Positions 27,455 to 37,268 of a stretch of 64,000 nucleotides of DNA are shown piece after piece. A program made the translations under genes and the position numbers. The DNA comes from Niallia circulans (GTDB lineage Bacteria > Bacillota > Bacilli > Bacillales > Cytobacillaceae): the NCBI RefSeq assembly GCF_007273535.1, contig NZ_RIBP01000001.1, positions 930,001 to 994,000 on the forward strand. The letters run 5' to 3'. The number at the start of each line of letters is the position of its first letter. The first letter of the stretch is position 1. The notes below the pieces were generated by a model that did not search any database, was not told the origin of the DNA, and saw nothing but the letters and a program-made list of their open reading frames with translations.

Positions 27455-28459
27455 ATAGCTTACCGTTTTAATCTACCATTTGTATTTGCAGCAGGTCTAT
27501 TAATTCTGCTAGTATCTAGTTTTTTTTCTTTAAAAATCGGTGCCTTTTCCTTTACATCCACCCAAATAGTAACCGATTTATTTTCAAAATCGGAATCAGA
27601 GTCAGCAATCATACTTCAGGATGTTAGAATGCCAAGACTACTTATTACTATTATTACTGGAGCAAATCTAGCTGTTGCCGGGGCATTGATCCAAGCATTA
27701 ATGCGCAATCCCCTCGCTTCGCCAAGTGTACTTGGCATTAATGCCGGAGCCTCTTTAACAGTAGTATCCTGTTTAGTATTCTTTCCAGCTATTACTGGCT
27801 ATTGGCTCATTATTACAGGATTTGTTGGCGCTACTATCGCCGCCTTGCTTATTTTTATCATGAGTGTTGTATTTCGTGGAGGAAATATTGCTGTCAGCAT
27901 TTCACTCGTCGGCATAGCCATTCAAGCGTTTTTTTCTTCTGCAACTCAATCAATCTTAATATTTAACGAAGAATCAATTAAAACAATCCTTATTTGGCTG
28001 GCTGGCATGACAGCAGGATCTGCCTGGGACGATGTCTATCTTCTCCTTCCACTCAGCTTGCTTGTTTATTTGCTTGCCTTTTGCTCTCATCGCTCACTGT
28101 CCATATTGCTGTTAGGAGAAGAAGTGGCCATTAATTTAGGGCAAAGAATTATGGCAATCAAGCTTTATGTCAGCATACTAGTTATACTGCTCGCCGGTGC
28201 AACCGTCTCGATTGTCGGACCGATTGGATTTGTCGGCTTAATCATTCCCCATATTGTTCGCTACTTGGCTGGACAAGATTATAAATGGGTGCTTCCATTA
28301 AGTGCTTTATATGGCGGCTGTTTACTTGTTGTCGCAGATATTCTATCGAGGTTTATCATGTTCCCTGCTGAGACACCAGTTGGAATTTTAACAGCCTTAT
28401 TAGGTTCTGTATATTTTGTGTATCTGTCCCGCATTAAAAAAATGAAAGAGAAGAGTTGA
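27455..28459 (+). CDS. FecCD-type iron-siderophore permease (YfmD-like), apparent ATA start
   Basis: The frame encodes 334 residues with the usual family length and about nine membrane helices (LAVAGALIQALMRNPLASPS, GFVGLIIPHIVR). The first standard in-frame ATG (27629) would remove the whole first helix (FNLPFVFAAGLLILLVSSFF). GGAGGTG at 27441 points 7 nt ahead to ATA-GCT-TAC at 27455, just where an ATG would be expected. Either ATA initiates poorly or the start was mutated or misread. It follows the binding-protein gene and overlaps the next permease by 4 nt. Confidence 0.75.
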   Translation: MAYRFNLPFVFAAGLLILLVSSFFSLKIGAFSFTSTQIVTDLFSKSESESAIILQDVRMPRLLITIITGANLAVAGALIQALMRNPLASPSVLGINAGASLTVVSCLVFFPAITGYWLIITGFVGATIAALLIFIMSVVFRGGNIAVSISLVGIAIQAFFSSATQSILIFNEESIKTILIWLAGMTAGSAWDDVYLLLPLSLLVYLLAFCSHRSLSILLLGEEVAINLGQRIMAIKLYVSILVILLAGATVSIVGPIGFVGLIIPHIVRYLAGQDYKWVLPLSALYGGCLLVVADILSRFIMFPAETPVGILTALLGSVYFVYLSRIKKMKEKS

Positions 28460-29475
28460 ATTATGTGAACTATAAACGACATCCGCTATTTATCCTGTTG
28501 GGGTTGTGTGTAGTCCTCATAACCTTGGCTATTATTAACATTGGTCTGGGAGCAGTGCCCATTCCGCCACTGCGAGTCATCTCTTCCTTGATCGGATTAG
28601 GAGAATACAACGAAACATACATTATTGTTTTTTACAGACTGCCCCGAATTGTCTTAGCCTTACTTGTTGGCGGATGCTTAGCAGTTGCTGGTGTGATTGC
28701 TCAGTCAATCTTACGAAATCCATTAGCCGCACCAGATACATTAGGGATAACAGGCGGAGCAAGCATTGGAGCCATCGGATTTACCCTGCTGTTTCCCGCA
28801 GCATCTCCCTCCCTGACAGGCATTGCCGCTTTTATCGGCGGCACTATTGCTGCAGCAGCTGTATATCTATTAACCTATCAACGTACTGGTACCGAGCCTG
28901 CCCGATTAGCTTTAGTAGGTGTTTCTGTCAGTGCATTTTGCGGTTCATGTGTGGAGCTTTTTATTTTAAAAATGGATACTAACCTGCAGACATCCTTGCT
29001 TTGGCTGAACGGCAGCTTATTTGGCCGAACATGGCAATCTGTTATCGATATCCTTCCTTGGGCTGTTATCTTAATAGCAATTACACTTTTTCTAGCAAAA
29101 ACGCTCGATATTTTCATACTAGGACAAGAATCAGCGATCGGTTTAGGGATAAAAACGGAAACAGCAACTGCCATATTAATGGGATTATCTGTTCTGTTGA
29201 CTGGTGCAAGTGTTGCTGCCGCTGGAATGATTGGTTTTGTCGGACTTATCAGTCCTCATATTGCCAGAAAGCTAGTTGGCACTGTTCATCATTATCTTAT
29301 TCCAACAGCCACATTGATTGGAGCAATCATGCTGTTATTTGCTGATTGTATCGGCAGAGGACTTATTCCTCCAGTTGAAATTCCAGCAGGAATTGTCACT
29401 GCCTTGATTGGGGCACCGTATTTTCTATTTTTGCTGTGGAAGCAATCAGCGAAGAAGGGATTGTTATCTCGGTGA
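28456..29475 (+). CDS. FecCD-type iron-siderophore permease (YfmE-like)
   Basis: About 339 residues with the FecCD signatures LPRIVLALLVGGCLAVAGVI, RNPLAAPDTLGITGGASIG and GFVGLISPHIARKLVG. The TTG at 28456 overlaps the previous stop; a GTG at 28465 is an alternative. It would pair with the preceding permease as the membrane channel. No ATPase gene follows (YfmF-like partner missing here), so an ATPase from elsewhere must energise it. It ends at a bidirectional terminator. Confidence 0.85.
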   Translation: MNYVNYKRHPLFILLGLCVVLITLAIINIGLGAVPIPPLRVISSLIGLGEYNETYIIVFYRLPRIVLALLVGGCLAVAGVIAQSILRNPLAAPDTLGITGGASIGAIGFTLLFPAASPSLTGIAAFIGGTIAAAAVYLLTYQRTGTEPARLALVGVSVSAFCGSCVELFILKMDTNLQTSLLWLNGSLFGRTWQSVIDILPWAVILIAITLFLAKTLDIFILGQESAIGLGIKTETATAILMGLSVLLTGASVAAAGMIGFVGLISPHIARKLVGTVHHYLIPTATLIGAIMLLFADCIGRGLIPPVEIPAGIVTALIGAPYFLFLLWKQSAKKGLLSR

Positions 29476-29486
29476 AATTAAATTGG

Positions 29487-29519
29487 AAAAGGAGGAGCAA
29501 TTAATTTGCTCCTCCTTTT
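29487..29519. terminator. Bidirectional terminator
   Basis: AAAAGGAGGAGCAA pairs with its complement around a 5-nt loop, with A and T tracts on either side. It serves the rightward permease operon and the leftward sensor kinase gene. Confidence 0.85.
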
Positions 29520-30763
29520 TAACTTAGCCTCACTATAAAAGTAGTATTACCACCAGGAACACTTTTCACCGATATCTTCCCTTTATGTTTCTCTACAATA
29601 GATTTAGCAATAGCTAAACCAAGCCCATTCCCACCATTTTTCCGCGTACGAGAAGGATCATTACGATAGAATCTGTCGAATATTTTTTCTAAATGCTCTG
29701 ATGTAATCCCTTCTCCTGTGTTTGTTACCTCCAGCAATATTTCATGATGTCGTTTTCTTAAATCTACAGTAATTAAGCCTTGATGATTGGTGTATTTTAT
29801 CGCATTATCTAATAAAATCATTACTAGTTGCTTCATTTGCTCCACATTTCCAAAAGTGTTTAAGTCAGGTTCAAGATGGTACTCAAGATTGACTTCCCTT
29901 TCAAAGATAACACCCTCCATTGTCAGAATGACACTTTCGACTACTTTGCTTATATTTAATGGTGCAAAGACTATATCAGAGCGTTTATCATCCATTTCTG
30001 CCAGGTAAAGCAGGTCATTGGTGAGTAACTTCATTCTTTCTGTCTCTGTCTTAATATGATGTATCCACTTTAATTGAGTTGCAATCAAATCTTCCTGATT
30101 GCTCAATAATACATCTGCATTTGTATGAATAACAGATAATGGTGTTTTTAGTTCATGAGAAGCATCGGAAATAAATTGCTTTTGCTTATCAAACGCTTCC
30201 TTGACTGGCGCAATATACCTGTTAGCCAAGAATCTATTTACAATAAAGATGATAATTAGCATCATAATACCAACGAGAATAAAGGTGTATATTAAATTGT
30301 TCACCACTTTTAACTCAGAAGTAACATCAAGGGCATAGACTGAAAAACCTGACTGGTTTTTCTCCACTTTATAAGCCCAACTAATCTCATTTAGTTTTAA
30401 GCGACCATTAGAAGAGTTCCTTGATGCTATTTTATTTATGATTTTTTCATAGAATTGATTTTCCAAATCTAATTTTGATTGTACAGAAAGAATATTCCAC
30501 TGATTATCTGTCTTCAGCTCAAAGCACGGTAAGAGTTCATCCTTTGAATAACCAGTTTGATCCCCTTGAGGTGGAGGTGACTTATCATCATTGCTGGCCT
30601 TTTTTTTATGATAATAATCAGATACCATTTCAAGATTTATGTTTATATCAATTATTACTTTTTGACATGTAATAATATAGATTGAGATAAAAGCGACTAA
30701 CATGATAAAAATAATCGTTGCCATATTAACAATTAAGAAGCGATTACGTAATTTAGTGAACAT
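29519..30763 (-). CDS. Sensor histidine kinase
   Basis: A 414-residue kinase. Two membrane spans (~12-33 and ~160-182) enclose an external sensor of about 125 residues with a Pro/Asp-rich stretch (SNDDKSPPPQGDQTGYSKDE). The HisKA box FISDASHELKTPLSVIH carries the phospho-His. N, G1 and G2 boxes are present (LVMILLDNAIKYTNH, GEGITSEHL, NGGNGLGLAIAKSIVEKHKG). It overlaps the response regulator by 11 nt and is expressed with it. The signal is unknown. Confidence 0.88.
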   Translation of the reverse strand: MFTKLRNRFLIVNMATIIFIMLVAFISIYIITCQKVIIDININLEMVSDYYHKKKASNDDKSPPPQGDQTGYSKDELLPCFELKTDNQWNILSVQSKLDLENQFYEKIINKIASRNSSNGRLKLNEISWAYKVEKNQSGFSVYALDVTSELKVVNNLIYTFILVGIMMLIIIFIVNRFLANRYIAPVKEAFDKQKQFISDASHELKTPLSVIHTNADVLLSNQEDLIATQLKWIHHIKTETERMKLLTNDLLYLAEMDDKRSDIVFAPLNISKVVESVILTMEGVIFEREVNLEYHLEPDLNTFGNVEQMKQLVMILLDNAIKYTNHQGLITVDLRKRHHEILLEVTNTGEGITSEHLEKIFDRFYRNDPSRTRKNGGNGLGLAIAKSIVEKHKGKISVKSVPGGNTTFIVRLS

Positions 30764-31439
30764 CTGATGCCACCTCCAAAATATACCCTATCCCTCTTAT
30801 TGTTTTTATTTGAACAACAGAATCTAGAAAAGCCAGCTTTTTTCGTAGAAAAGAAATATATACTTCCACATTATTGTGTTCAACATCTGAATCTAGCCCC
30901 CATAATTTTTCAATGATTTGCTCTTTCGATGTTACTGTATTTTTTCTAATCAATAGCAGCTCTAATAACTTGCCTTCTTTTAAAATTAACTTCAGATCTT
31001 TGGTTTTACACATTAACATAAGAGTAGACATATTTAACTCCAAATCTCCAAATTTCAAGGAATCCTCTGGAACTACTTCATTATTGCGCCTTAGTGCCGC
31101 TCTTATTCTTGCCAAAAGTTCATCAGTAGCAAACGGTTTTGCGATGTAATCATCTGCCCCATTATCAAGTCCTGAAACTTTATCAGGAACTTCGCCTTTT
31201 GCTGATAGCATTACAACAGGAGTTGCAATTGCCTTATCTCGAATCGTTCTCAATACCGTTATTCCATCTAGTTCAGGCAGCATAATATCAAGCAGGATTA
31301 AATCGTAAATGCCAGTAAGGATATAATCCAGCCCTGTTTCTCCATCGTGCACTATGTCCACATAATAATTATTTTTATTCAGAATTTGCGCTAACGCTTC
31401 AGCAAGTCCTACTTCATCCTCGACAATTAAGATTCTCAT
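30753..31439 (-). CDS. OmpR-family response regulator
   Basis: About 228 residues. The receiver domain has the acidic pocket ILIVEDE, the phospho-acceptor Asp in LILLDIMLPELDG and Lys in FATDELL/IAKPF; the C-terminal winged helix ends QIKTIRGIGYILE. The ATG at 31439 with AAGGGG upstream is preferred over the TTG at 31457. It is divergent from the YceI-like gene, with direct repeats between them that look like its binding site. Confidence 0.88.
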   Translation of the reverse strand: MRILIVEDEVGLAEALAQILNKNNYYVDIVHDGETGLDYILTGIYDLILLDIMLPELDGITVLRTIRDKAIATPVVMLSAKGEVPDKVSGLDNGADDYIAKPFATDELLARIRAALRRNNEVVPEDSLKFGDLELNMSTLMLMCKTKDLKLILKEGKLLELLLIRKNTVTSKEQIIEKLWGLDSDVEHNNVEVYISFLRKKLAFLDSVVQIKTIRGIGYILEVASDVH

Positions 31440-31546
31440 CCTACTTCCCCTTACCAAGATTAATTTAAATCCGAAACGTATTCCATGAGGATAATCTTAA
31501 CACTTCTCAAACGGAATAATAAATATATTCTTTATTCATTCTTCCA

Positions 31547-31567
31547 TTTAAGATTCATTTAAGGTTC
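31547..31567. promoter_or_regulatory. Direct-repeat response regulator site
   Basis: TTTAAGATTC (31547) and TTTAAGGTTC (31558) repeat with 11-bp phasing, the pattern bound by OmpR-type dimers. It lies between the two-component genes and the YceI-like gene. Confidence 0.6.
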
Positions 31568-31741
31568 GATTTATAAGATAGTCTTAACAAATGAACAGAA
31601 AGAAGAGGAGGCCCAGTTAATACAATTACTTTCAGGACTTACTCAAAATGATTAAGTGTTAAATATAGTATGCAAAGTCTTTTGGGAGTAACTAATATAT
31701 CGATCAAAATTCAACTATTTAATAATAAAGGAGAAAATAAT

Positions 31742-32449
31742 GTGAAGAAAAAATATATTATTTCAATAGCAGCAGTTGCTGTTCTTATACTTGGTATTGG
31801 AGGCTACACATTACTTAACAGCTATATGGGAAATAATGTGGAGATAAGCTCTGTATTAGATAAAAATGAGGAAGCTGACTCATCTGAAGCAAGTGCAGAC
31901 TCTGATACAGCACCTGTTTCTACAGAAGATTTAAACGGTGATTGGCAAGTTGCTGACGATTCAAGTGTCTATTGGTCTGTTACAACATCACAAGAAACAG
32001 TTAACTTTGTCAATGAAGATGTAACCGGCAACTGGACGGTTGATATCAATGATTCAACTGCAATGTCTGGTGAAGGAATTGTCAATATGAATGCATTGGA
32101 TTCAGGAAATACCCAAAGAGATGACCATGTCAAAGAAGGCGCTGAGTACTTAAATGTTACCGAGTATCCAGAGGCATCATTTGCGACAAGCACCATTTCA
32201 GAATTGCCAACAAGCTGGACAGAAGGTACTGTTGTACCAGTAACAATTGATGGAACAATCACTATAAAGGGCATCGAAAAGGAAGTTCAATTTGACTCAG
32301 AAGCAATGTATCAAAACGGGCAACTACTTTTATCTGGAACTACAGTTGTAACATTTGCTGATTTTGGAATGGAAAATCCGCACTCTGTTGCCTTAGAAAC
32401 AGAGAACGACCTTACTGTGCAATTAGAGCTTGTATTAGATAAGGCATAA
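31742..32449 (+). CDS. Membrane-anchored YceI-family protein
   Basis: 235 residues from GTG 31742, which has AAAGGAG 8 nt upstream; the upstream ATG frame lacks a ribosome site. One N-terminal membrane anchor (IISIAAVAVLILGIGGYTLL), an acidic Ser/Asp linker, then a YceI lipocalin-like barrel (YWSVTTSQETVNFVNEDVTG; YLNVTEYPEASFATSTISEL; GTITIKGIEKEVQFD). YceI proteins bind polyisoprenoids or other amphiphiles. It is probably controlled by the divergent two-component system. Confidence 0.85.
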   Translation: MKKKYIISIAAVAVLILGIGGYTLLNSYMGNNVEISSVLDKNEEADSSEASADSDTAPVSTEDLNGDWQVADDSSVYWSVTTSQETVNFVNEDVTGNWTVDINDSTAMSGEGIVNMNALDSGNTQRDDHVKEGAEYLNVTEYPEASFATSTISELPTSWTEGTVVPVTIDGTITIKGIEKEVQFDSEAMYQNGQLLLSGTTVVTFADFGMENPHSVALETENDLTVQLELVLDKA

Positions 32450-32453
32450 TTAA

Positions 32454-32490
32454 AAATAAAGACGTCCCTTAAAGTTGGCGTCTTTATCTT
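32454..32490 (+). terminator. Rho-independent terminator
   Basis: AATAAAGACG pairs with CGTCTTTAT and a T-rich tail follows the YceI-like gene. Confidence 0.65.
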
Positions 32491-32987
32491 TTTACTAGAG
32501 GGTAAAGCAACAGTAACCTCTTTTATTAATCTTTTATATTCTCCGTTTAATTTTCATATGCATTCTACCATGCTGCTAGATACACTAACGCCAAATTGCA
32601 TTATGAAAATGGGTAACGTCATGCAGCTATAATATGTGTGCTTTGTGGATTTTCATGTTTTTTCTGGAAATCTTATTTAACTAAAGCACCCGTTCGTTTA
32701 AGTATAATCTTCACAAATTAACCTTATTTCATCCTTTAATTACAGGATTGCTGCCTAGTTAGTGTAGAAAAAGAAAAGTAGAGCATTATTTCTTATTGTA
32801 CCAATGCTCTCTAAAGTGAAAATATTCTTTTTTAACAGTTCTTTCAATAGAAAATTGATTTTAAAATTACTCGCATTTAAATAAAATTAACTTTACTGCA
32901 AACTAAACCAGCACTTTTTTGTTTAGATGAAGCAATACAATTTTTGTCTATATACATCCACTATTATTTCTTCTTACATCAATTGCA
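32491..32987. other. Intergenic with one dispersed repeat
   Basis: No gene found. Positions 32725-32778 carry a copy of the window's dispersed repeat (core TTACAGGATTGCTGCC). Confidence 0.5.
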
Positions 32988-33140
32988 CCGATAATTAATT
33001 CTTTTTCTAGAATCGTATAATGATAATAATTCACTTGAAATTTTGTTCTCTCTTACAATTATTGTATTTGTAACTTCTACTGGAGATTGTTAACTTTCTG
33101 GAATAAATATTTGTTGTACTCTATTTTCCCTTCCGTTCAT
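32988..33140 (-). pseudogene. Possible gene remnant behind leuA
   Basis: ATG 33140 with AGGAG 8 nt upstream starts NGRENRVQQIFIPES, then a TAA, then the same frame continues coding-like (SPVEVTNTIIVRENKISSEL, SLYDSRKRINYRCN). It has a good translation start but no known family and an early stop. It may be the start of a lost gene of the leuA operon. Confidence 0.35.
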
Positions 33141-33175
33141 AGATAAGCTCCTAACTTTTCAATCATGTTAGGTTT

Positions 33176-34744
33176 TTACTTAACTGGAAGTAAATGATTG
33201 ACCACAATACTATTTATGGCATTAATATACGCATAAGCACTTGCTTTTAAAATGTCTGTATCTGATGCTTTGGCAATATATATTTCCCCTTTAAATTCAA
33301 CTTGAATTTTCACTTTTCCTAATGCTTCTTTTCCCCTTGAAACACTTCTAATATCGTATTGAATCAACTTCATTTCTAAATCACATACATTCATAATTGC
33401 AGAATATAAAGCATCAATCGGACCAGAACCTATCGCAGTTCCCTTTATGATTTGATCAGCCTTCTTTAACTCCACACTAGCAGAAGGAAATTTTGTATTA
33501 CTGATCACTTGCAGATCTATTAACTCATAAAAATTGTTACTGTAATGGCTGATGTCCTGATTATTCCCCTTTGCTTTTTTGTAATAATTTTCAATCAATA
33601 CATATAGATCATGATTATATACCTCTTTTTTCGCATCGGCTAATTCAAGAAAGTCTACAAAGATTTCCTCGAACTCTGAATTTGAAAATTGATTCATACC
33701 TAATTTTTCAAAAGCCGTTTTAACCGCATGGCGACCAGAACGTGCTGTTAGAATCAGCTCCATGTCATCAAGACCCACCGTGACGGGATCAATTATTTCA
33801 TAGGTATTTCTTGACTTGATTAATCCATCCTGGTGAATACCTGAAGAATGTGCAAAAGCATTTTCCCCTGTAATTGCTTTGTTTACTTGTACATCAAGTC
33901 CCATGAATCCACTTACCATTCTCGACGTATTCATAATTTCCTTTGTATTAATATTCGTATAAGCTTGATATATCTCAGAACGTGTATGAACAGCCATAAC
34001 TACTTCCTCTAATGAAGCATTTCCTGCACGTTCTCCAATTCCATTAATAGTACATTCTACTTTTTCTGCACCATTTTTAATTGCTGCCAATGTATTAGCT
34101 GTAGCCATTCCTAAATCATTGTGGCAATGAACACTTAGAAGCACACTATCATTCAAATTCTTCAAGCGATCATTTATTTTGTATATTAATTCACCGAACT
34201 CTTGAGGTTCAGCAAAACCAACTGTATCAGGTATATTAATAATTGTGGCTCCTGCTTTTACAACAGCCTCTATAGTTTTCCATAAATATTCAAAATCAGC
34301 TCTAGACGCATCCTCTGTTGAATATTGCACTTCTGGTAGGAGTGTTTTCGCATACTTCACAGCATCCACTCCGATATCTAATATTTGATTTTTGGATTTT
34401 CCAAATTTCTTTTCCACATGAATATCCGAAGTACCTAATACAATATGGATTAGTGGATTTTCTGCATATTTCACACTATTATATACAGCATCAATATCGG
34501 ATTTCACTGCTCTTGCTAACGCAGTAATTATAACATCATCTGTATTTCCTATCTTTTTAGCAATTTCTTTAACCGCGTTAAAATCACCTGTTGATGACGA
34601 AGGAAATCCAGCTTCAATCATATCAACTTTGAGTTTCTTTAATTGCTTGGCGACTTCCAATTTTTCATATACATTCAATTTTGCACCAGGAACTTGTTCT
34701 CCATCTCTTAATGTTGTATCAAATACCCAAATTTTTCTTGACAT
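33176..34744 (-). CDS. leuA: 2-isopropylmalate synthase
   Basis: About 522 residues. A TIM-barrel HMGL-like catalytic domain with [12 protein letters not shown] (N-terminus), the metal site HCHNDLGMA and NGIGERAGN, then a C-terminal LeuA dimer/regulatory domain ([20 protein letters not shown]). It condenses acetyl-CoA with 2-oxoisovalerate, the first step of leucine synthesis. The ATG at 34744 has AAGGAG 8 nt upstream; a GTG at 34753 overlaps that site and is rejected. A T-box leader controls it. The other leu genes are not adjacent, so this is a solitary leuA. Confidence 0.9.
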   Translation of the reverse strand: MSRKIWVFDTTLRDGEQVPGAKLNVYEKLEVAKQLKKLKVDMIEAGFPSSSTGDFNAVKEIAKKIGNTDDVIITALARAVKSDIDAVYNSVKYAENPLIHIVLGTSDIHVEKKFGKSKNQILDIGVDAVKYAKTLLPEVQYSTEDASRADFEYLWKTIEAVVKAGATIINIPDTVGFAEPQEFGELIYKINDRLKNLNDSVLLSVHCHNDLGMATANTLAAIKNGAEKVECTINGIGERAGNASLEEVVMAVHTRSEIYQAYTNINTKEIMNTSRMVSGFMGLDVQVNKAITGENAFAHSSGIHQDGLIKSRNTYEIIDPVTVGLDDMELILTARSGRHAVKTAFEKLGMNQFSNSEFEEIFVDFLELADAKKEVYNHDLYVLIENYYKKAKGNNQDISHYSNNFYELIDLQVISNTKFPSASVELKKADQIIKGTAIGSGPIDALYSAIMNVCDLEMKLIQYDIRSVSRGKEALGKVKIQVEFKGEIYIAKASDTDILKASAYAYINAINSIVVNHLLPVK

Positions 34745-34772
34745 GTGAAACACTCCTTATTTAATAAAATAT

Positions 34773-35040
34773 AAAAAAGCCCCGCCTCTATATAAAAATA
34801 TAGAGACGAGGCATTGCTCGCGGTACCACTCTAATTGGTTAATATAATACAAAAGTAACCCACTCATTTTCGGCGGCGATCACCACCTATCTTTTATAAC
34901 GGAAGAAATCCGACATCTCCTACTTATATGGTTCAGAGAGTAGCTCTTGGATGAGTTCAAAGGGTATAACTACCGATTCGCACCAACCATCGGCTCTCTG
35001 AAGAAGTTTATAAACCTTTTACTATTTCCAATCTTTGCTT
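34773..35040 (-). promoter_or_regulatory. T-box leader of leuA
   Basis: On the minus strand the T-box core AGAGTGGTACCGCG is followed by a terminator (GCCTCGTCTC ... GAGGCGGGGC, then T run at 34773-34778). A long Stem I upstream is closed by TTCAGAGAG / CTCTCTGAA, with the typical GGTGCGAA loop. Uncharged tRNA would stabilise the antiterminator and permit leuA expression. The specifier lies in GAGCTACTC; CTA or CTC (Leu) fit the gene. Confidence 0.88.
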
Positions 35041-35374
35041 ATTTATTATTTAATTATAGGCTATAATATATCAGTAATTTCAAGTTGTCAATATAATTTT
35101 CAGAAATATTTAATTAGAATAATTTTTCTGAAAATGTAACATAAGGTTGTCTTTAGTAATTTTATTAATTGGACAAAATAAATGTCATTTCCTCTTACTA
35201 AAAATATTCTTTATTTCATAATCCACTTCAGTAATTCGTCTGGTACTTAATAAATAACTCTTTTCTTTTTGAATCTAAGCAATTTCTAATTTAAACATTC
35301 AGTCGAAATAGTATTAGTAAATTCTTTCCACACTTACTATAACGTTTGATAATTGTTTATATTTTATCATTAGA
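35041..35374. other. leuA promoter region, otherwise empty
   Basis: AT-rich spacer between the T-box and the cupin operon. No gene and no clear repeat were seen. Confidence 0.4.
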
Positions 35375-35788
35375 TTAGATCCAGATATCATTAACTGCGG
35401 TTAATGCTGATTTAGTATCGCCAGTATTTACAATTCCTCTTGGCTCTACTAACATGATATGACACTCTTGTGTAGCGAAAGGTTTATGTTCGGTCCCCTT
35501 TGGCACTATAAACATCTCTCCTTGAGACACCTTAACTTGACCATCGCGAAAATCAATGAACATTTCACCAGCGAGAACGATAAACACCTCGTCGGTATCT
35601 TGATGATCATGCCACACAAAATCCCCTTCTATTTTGACCACTTTGAATTGATAGTCATTCATTTCACCAATGACCTTTGGAGACCAGCGTTCGTGAAACT
35701 TAGAAAATTTCTCATTCAGATTAATGGCTTGATAATTAATATTAACCCCCACCTTTTGAATTCTATATACCATATTGACTCGATTCAT
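35375..35788 (-). CDS. Single-domain cupin protein
   Basis: About 137 residues with one cupin_2 barrel: metal motif 1 in FVWHDHQDTDEVFIVLAGEM, motif 2 in GEMFIVPKGTEHKPFA. His and Glu ligands are all present. ATG 35788 is preferred (AGGA 9 nt upstream) to the TTG at 35797. It lies 36 nt behind a paralogous cupin gene, so the two probably form a heterodimer or a duplicated pair. Divergent LysR nearby. Enzyme activity is not known. Confidence 0.8.
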   Translation of the reverse strand: MNRVNMVYRIQKVGVNINYQAINLNEKFSKFHERWSPKVIGEMNDYQFKVVKIEGDFVWHDHQDTDEVFIVLAGEMFIDFRDGQVKVSQGEMFIVPKGTEHKPFATQECHIMLVEPRGIVNTGDTKSALTAVNDIWI

Positions 35789-35824
35789 CTTAACCAATCC
35801 TACTTTTAAACTTTCAGCAATTTA

Positions 35825-36187
35825 TCAAATTCCTTGAGGGTTCAACACAGTCCGTTCATTGACCACATTTCCTGTATTTAGCGTGGTTTTTGGTTCGATT
35901 AATAACAAATGGACTTCCTCTTCAGCAATTGGCTGATGTTCTATTCCTTTAGGTATAACAATAAATTCTCCTTCATTAAGAACTATTTCACCATTTCTCA
36001 AACGTATTATCAGCTTTCCTCGCCATACGAAGAACATCTCATCCTCATGATCGTGGTGATGCCAAATAAATTCACCCTTAATCTTCACCATTTTTATGTT
36101 TGAATCGTTTAACTCACCACCTATTCTAGGATTCCAATAATCATTTATTTGTAAAAATTCATCCTGTATATTGACCTTTGAAATCAA
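35825..36187 (-). CDS. Single-domain cupin protein (paralogue)
   Basis: 120 residues from TTG 36187 with GGAGGT upstream. The cupin metal motifs are FIWHHHDHEDEMFFVWRGKL and GEFIVIPKGIEHQP. It shares about half its residues with the next gene, so it arose by tandem duplication. It is first in the two-gene operon divergent from a LysR regulator. Confidence 0.8.
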   Translation of the reverse strand: MISKVNIQDEFLQINDYWNPRIGGELNDSNIKMVKIKGEFIWHHHDHEDEMFFVWRGKLIIRLRNGEIVLNEGEFIVIPKGIEHQPIAEEEVHLLLIEPKTTLNTGNVVNERTVLNPQGI

Positions 36188-36404
36188 GAACTTACCTCCT
36201 CGTTATCGACAACTCTGTGTTTTAACTTACATAGCTATTTCTCTATTTTCCTCCTCATTAATGAATAGAATAATAAGTTACTCTATTACTTAGTCTTAAC
36301 ATAAAACCCTTACAAACTAAGTTTACATACTCCGATACATCATGTAAAATCAAATAAAAGAGGATAGTTAATCACATTTTGTGATGCTAAAGGAGAAAAT
36401 TGTT

Positions 36405-37268
36405 TTGGATATTAAATCTTTAGAAGTGTTTAAGGCAGTAGCTATTGAACAAAGTATTACTAAGGCTGCTGAGAAATTAAATTATGTACAGTCAAATGTT
36501 ACTGCAAGAATACAGCGTCTTGAACAGGAATTAGGAGTTCCCCTGCTGTACCGATATCATAAGAAAATATCACTGACCCCTGCAGGTCGTGAATTATTAC
36601 CATATGTAAATAAGTTGCTTTTCGATTTTGAGGAAGCTATTGAAGCAGTCAAGCTTTCCTCTACTCCGCGAGGATCTTTGCACATCGGAGCTATGGAATC
36701 AACTGCTACTACACGATTACCAATTATTTTCTCTCGATATCACAAAGAATTTCCCAGTGTAGACCTGAGCTTATATATGGCACCTACTGTAGATCAGGTT
36801 AATGCTATTCTCAATTACAAGATAGACGGAGCATTTGTTGATGGGCCAATTCTTCATCCAGAAATTATTGAGTACCCTGTACTTGAAGAATCCCTAGTTC
36901 TGATTACAAGCTACTCTACAGAAACATTTCATATAGAATCAATTTTACATGAACCACTACTTTCATCATTCGCACATTGCACATATTTAGGAATTTGGCA
37001 AAAATGGCTTGCGGACAATGATTTTGCTCCTATGAGGGTAATGGAATATGGTACTCTAGAAGGTGTCCTTAAATGCGTTGAAAACGGGTTAGGAGTCACC
37101 GTATTACCAATATCTATGGTTGAATCACGGATGCAGGACAAACTTAACTGCCATCCATTACCAGATCCACATAGAACAGTTCCCACTGTGTTTATAATGC
37201 GTCGTGATTCGTATATGACCAGTGCTCTCTCAAAATTTATGGAGCTAGCAGGCATTACTGATTTATGA
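36405..37268 (+). CDS. LysR-family regulator
   Basis: About 287 residues from TTG 36405 (AAAGGAG 9 nt upstream); the GTG at 36381 lies before the ribosome site and is rejected. HTH: SITKAAEKLNYVQSNVTARI. Effector domain ~85-285. Sequence style is near CzcR/YwbI-type LTTRs. It is divergent from the two cupin genes and is their likely regulator. Confidence 0.85.
   Translation: MDIKSLEVFKAVAIEQSITKAAEKLNYVQSNVTARIQRLEQELGVPLLYRYHKKISLTPAGRELLPYVNKLLFDFEEAIEAVKLSSTPRGSLHIGAMESTATTRLPIIFSRYHKEFPSVDLSLYMAPTVDQVNAILNYKIDGAFVDGPILHPEIIEYPVLEESLVLITSYSTETFHIESILHEPLLSSFAHCTYLGIWQKWLADNDFAPMRVMEYGTLEGVLKCVENGLGVTVLPISMVESRMQDKLNCHPLPDPHRTVPTVFIMRRDSYMTSALSKFMELAGITDL

Noticed and set aside
31670..31741. 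N-terminal extension of the YceI-like protein
   Set aside because: The GTG at 31742 has the AAAGGAG site and gives a normal membrane anchor; the extension lacks one.
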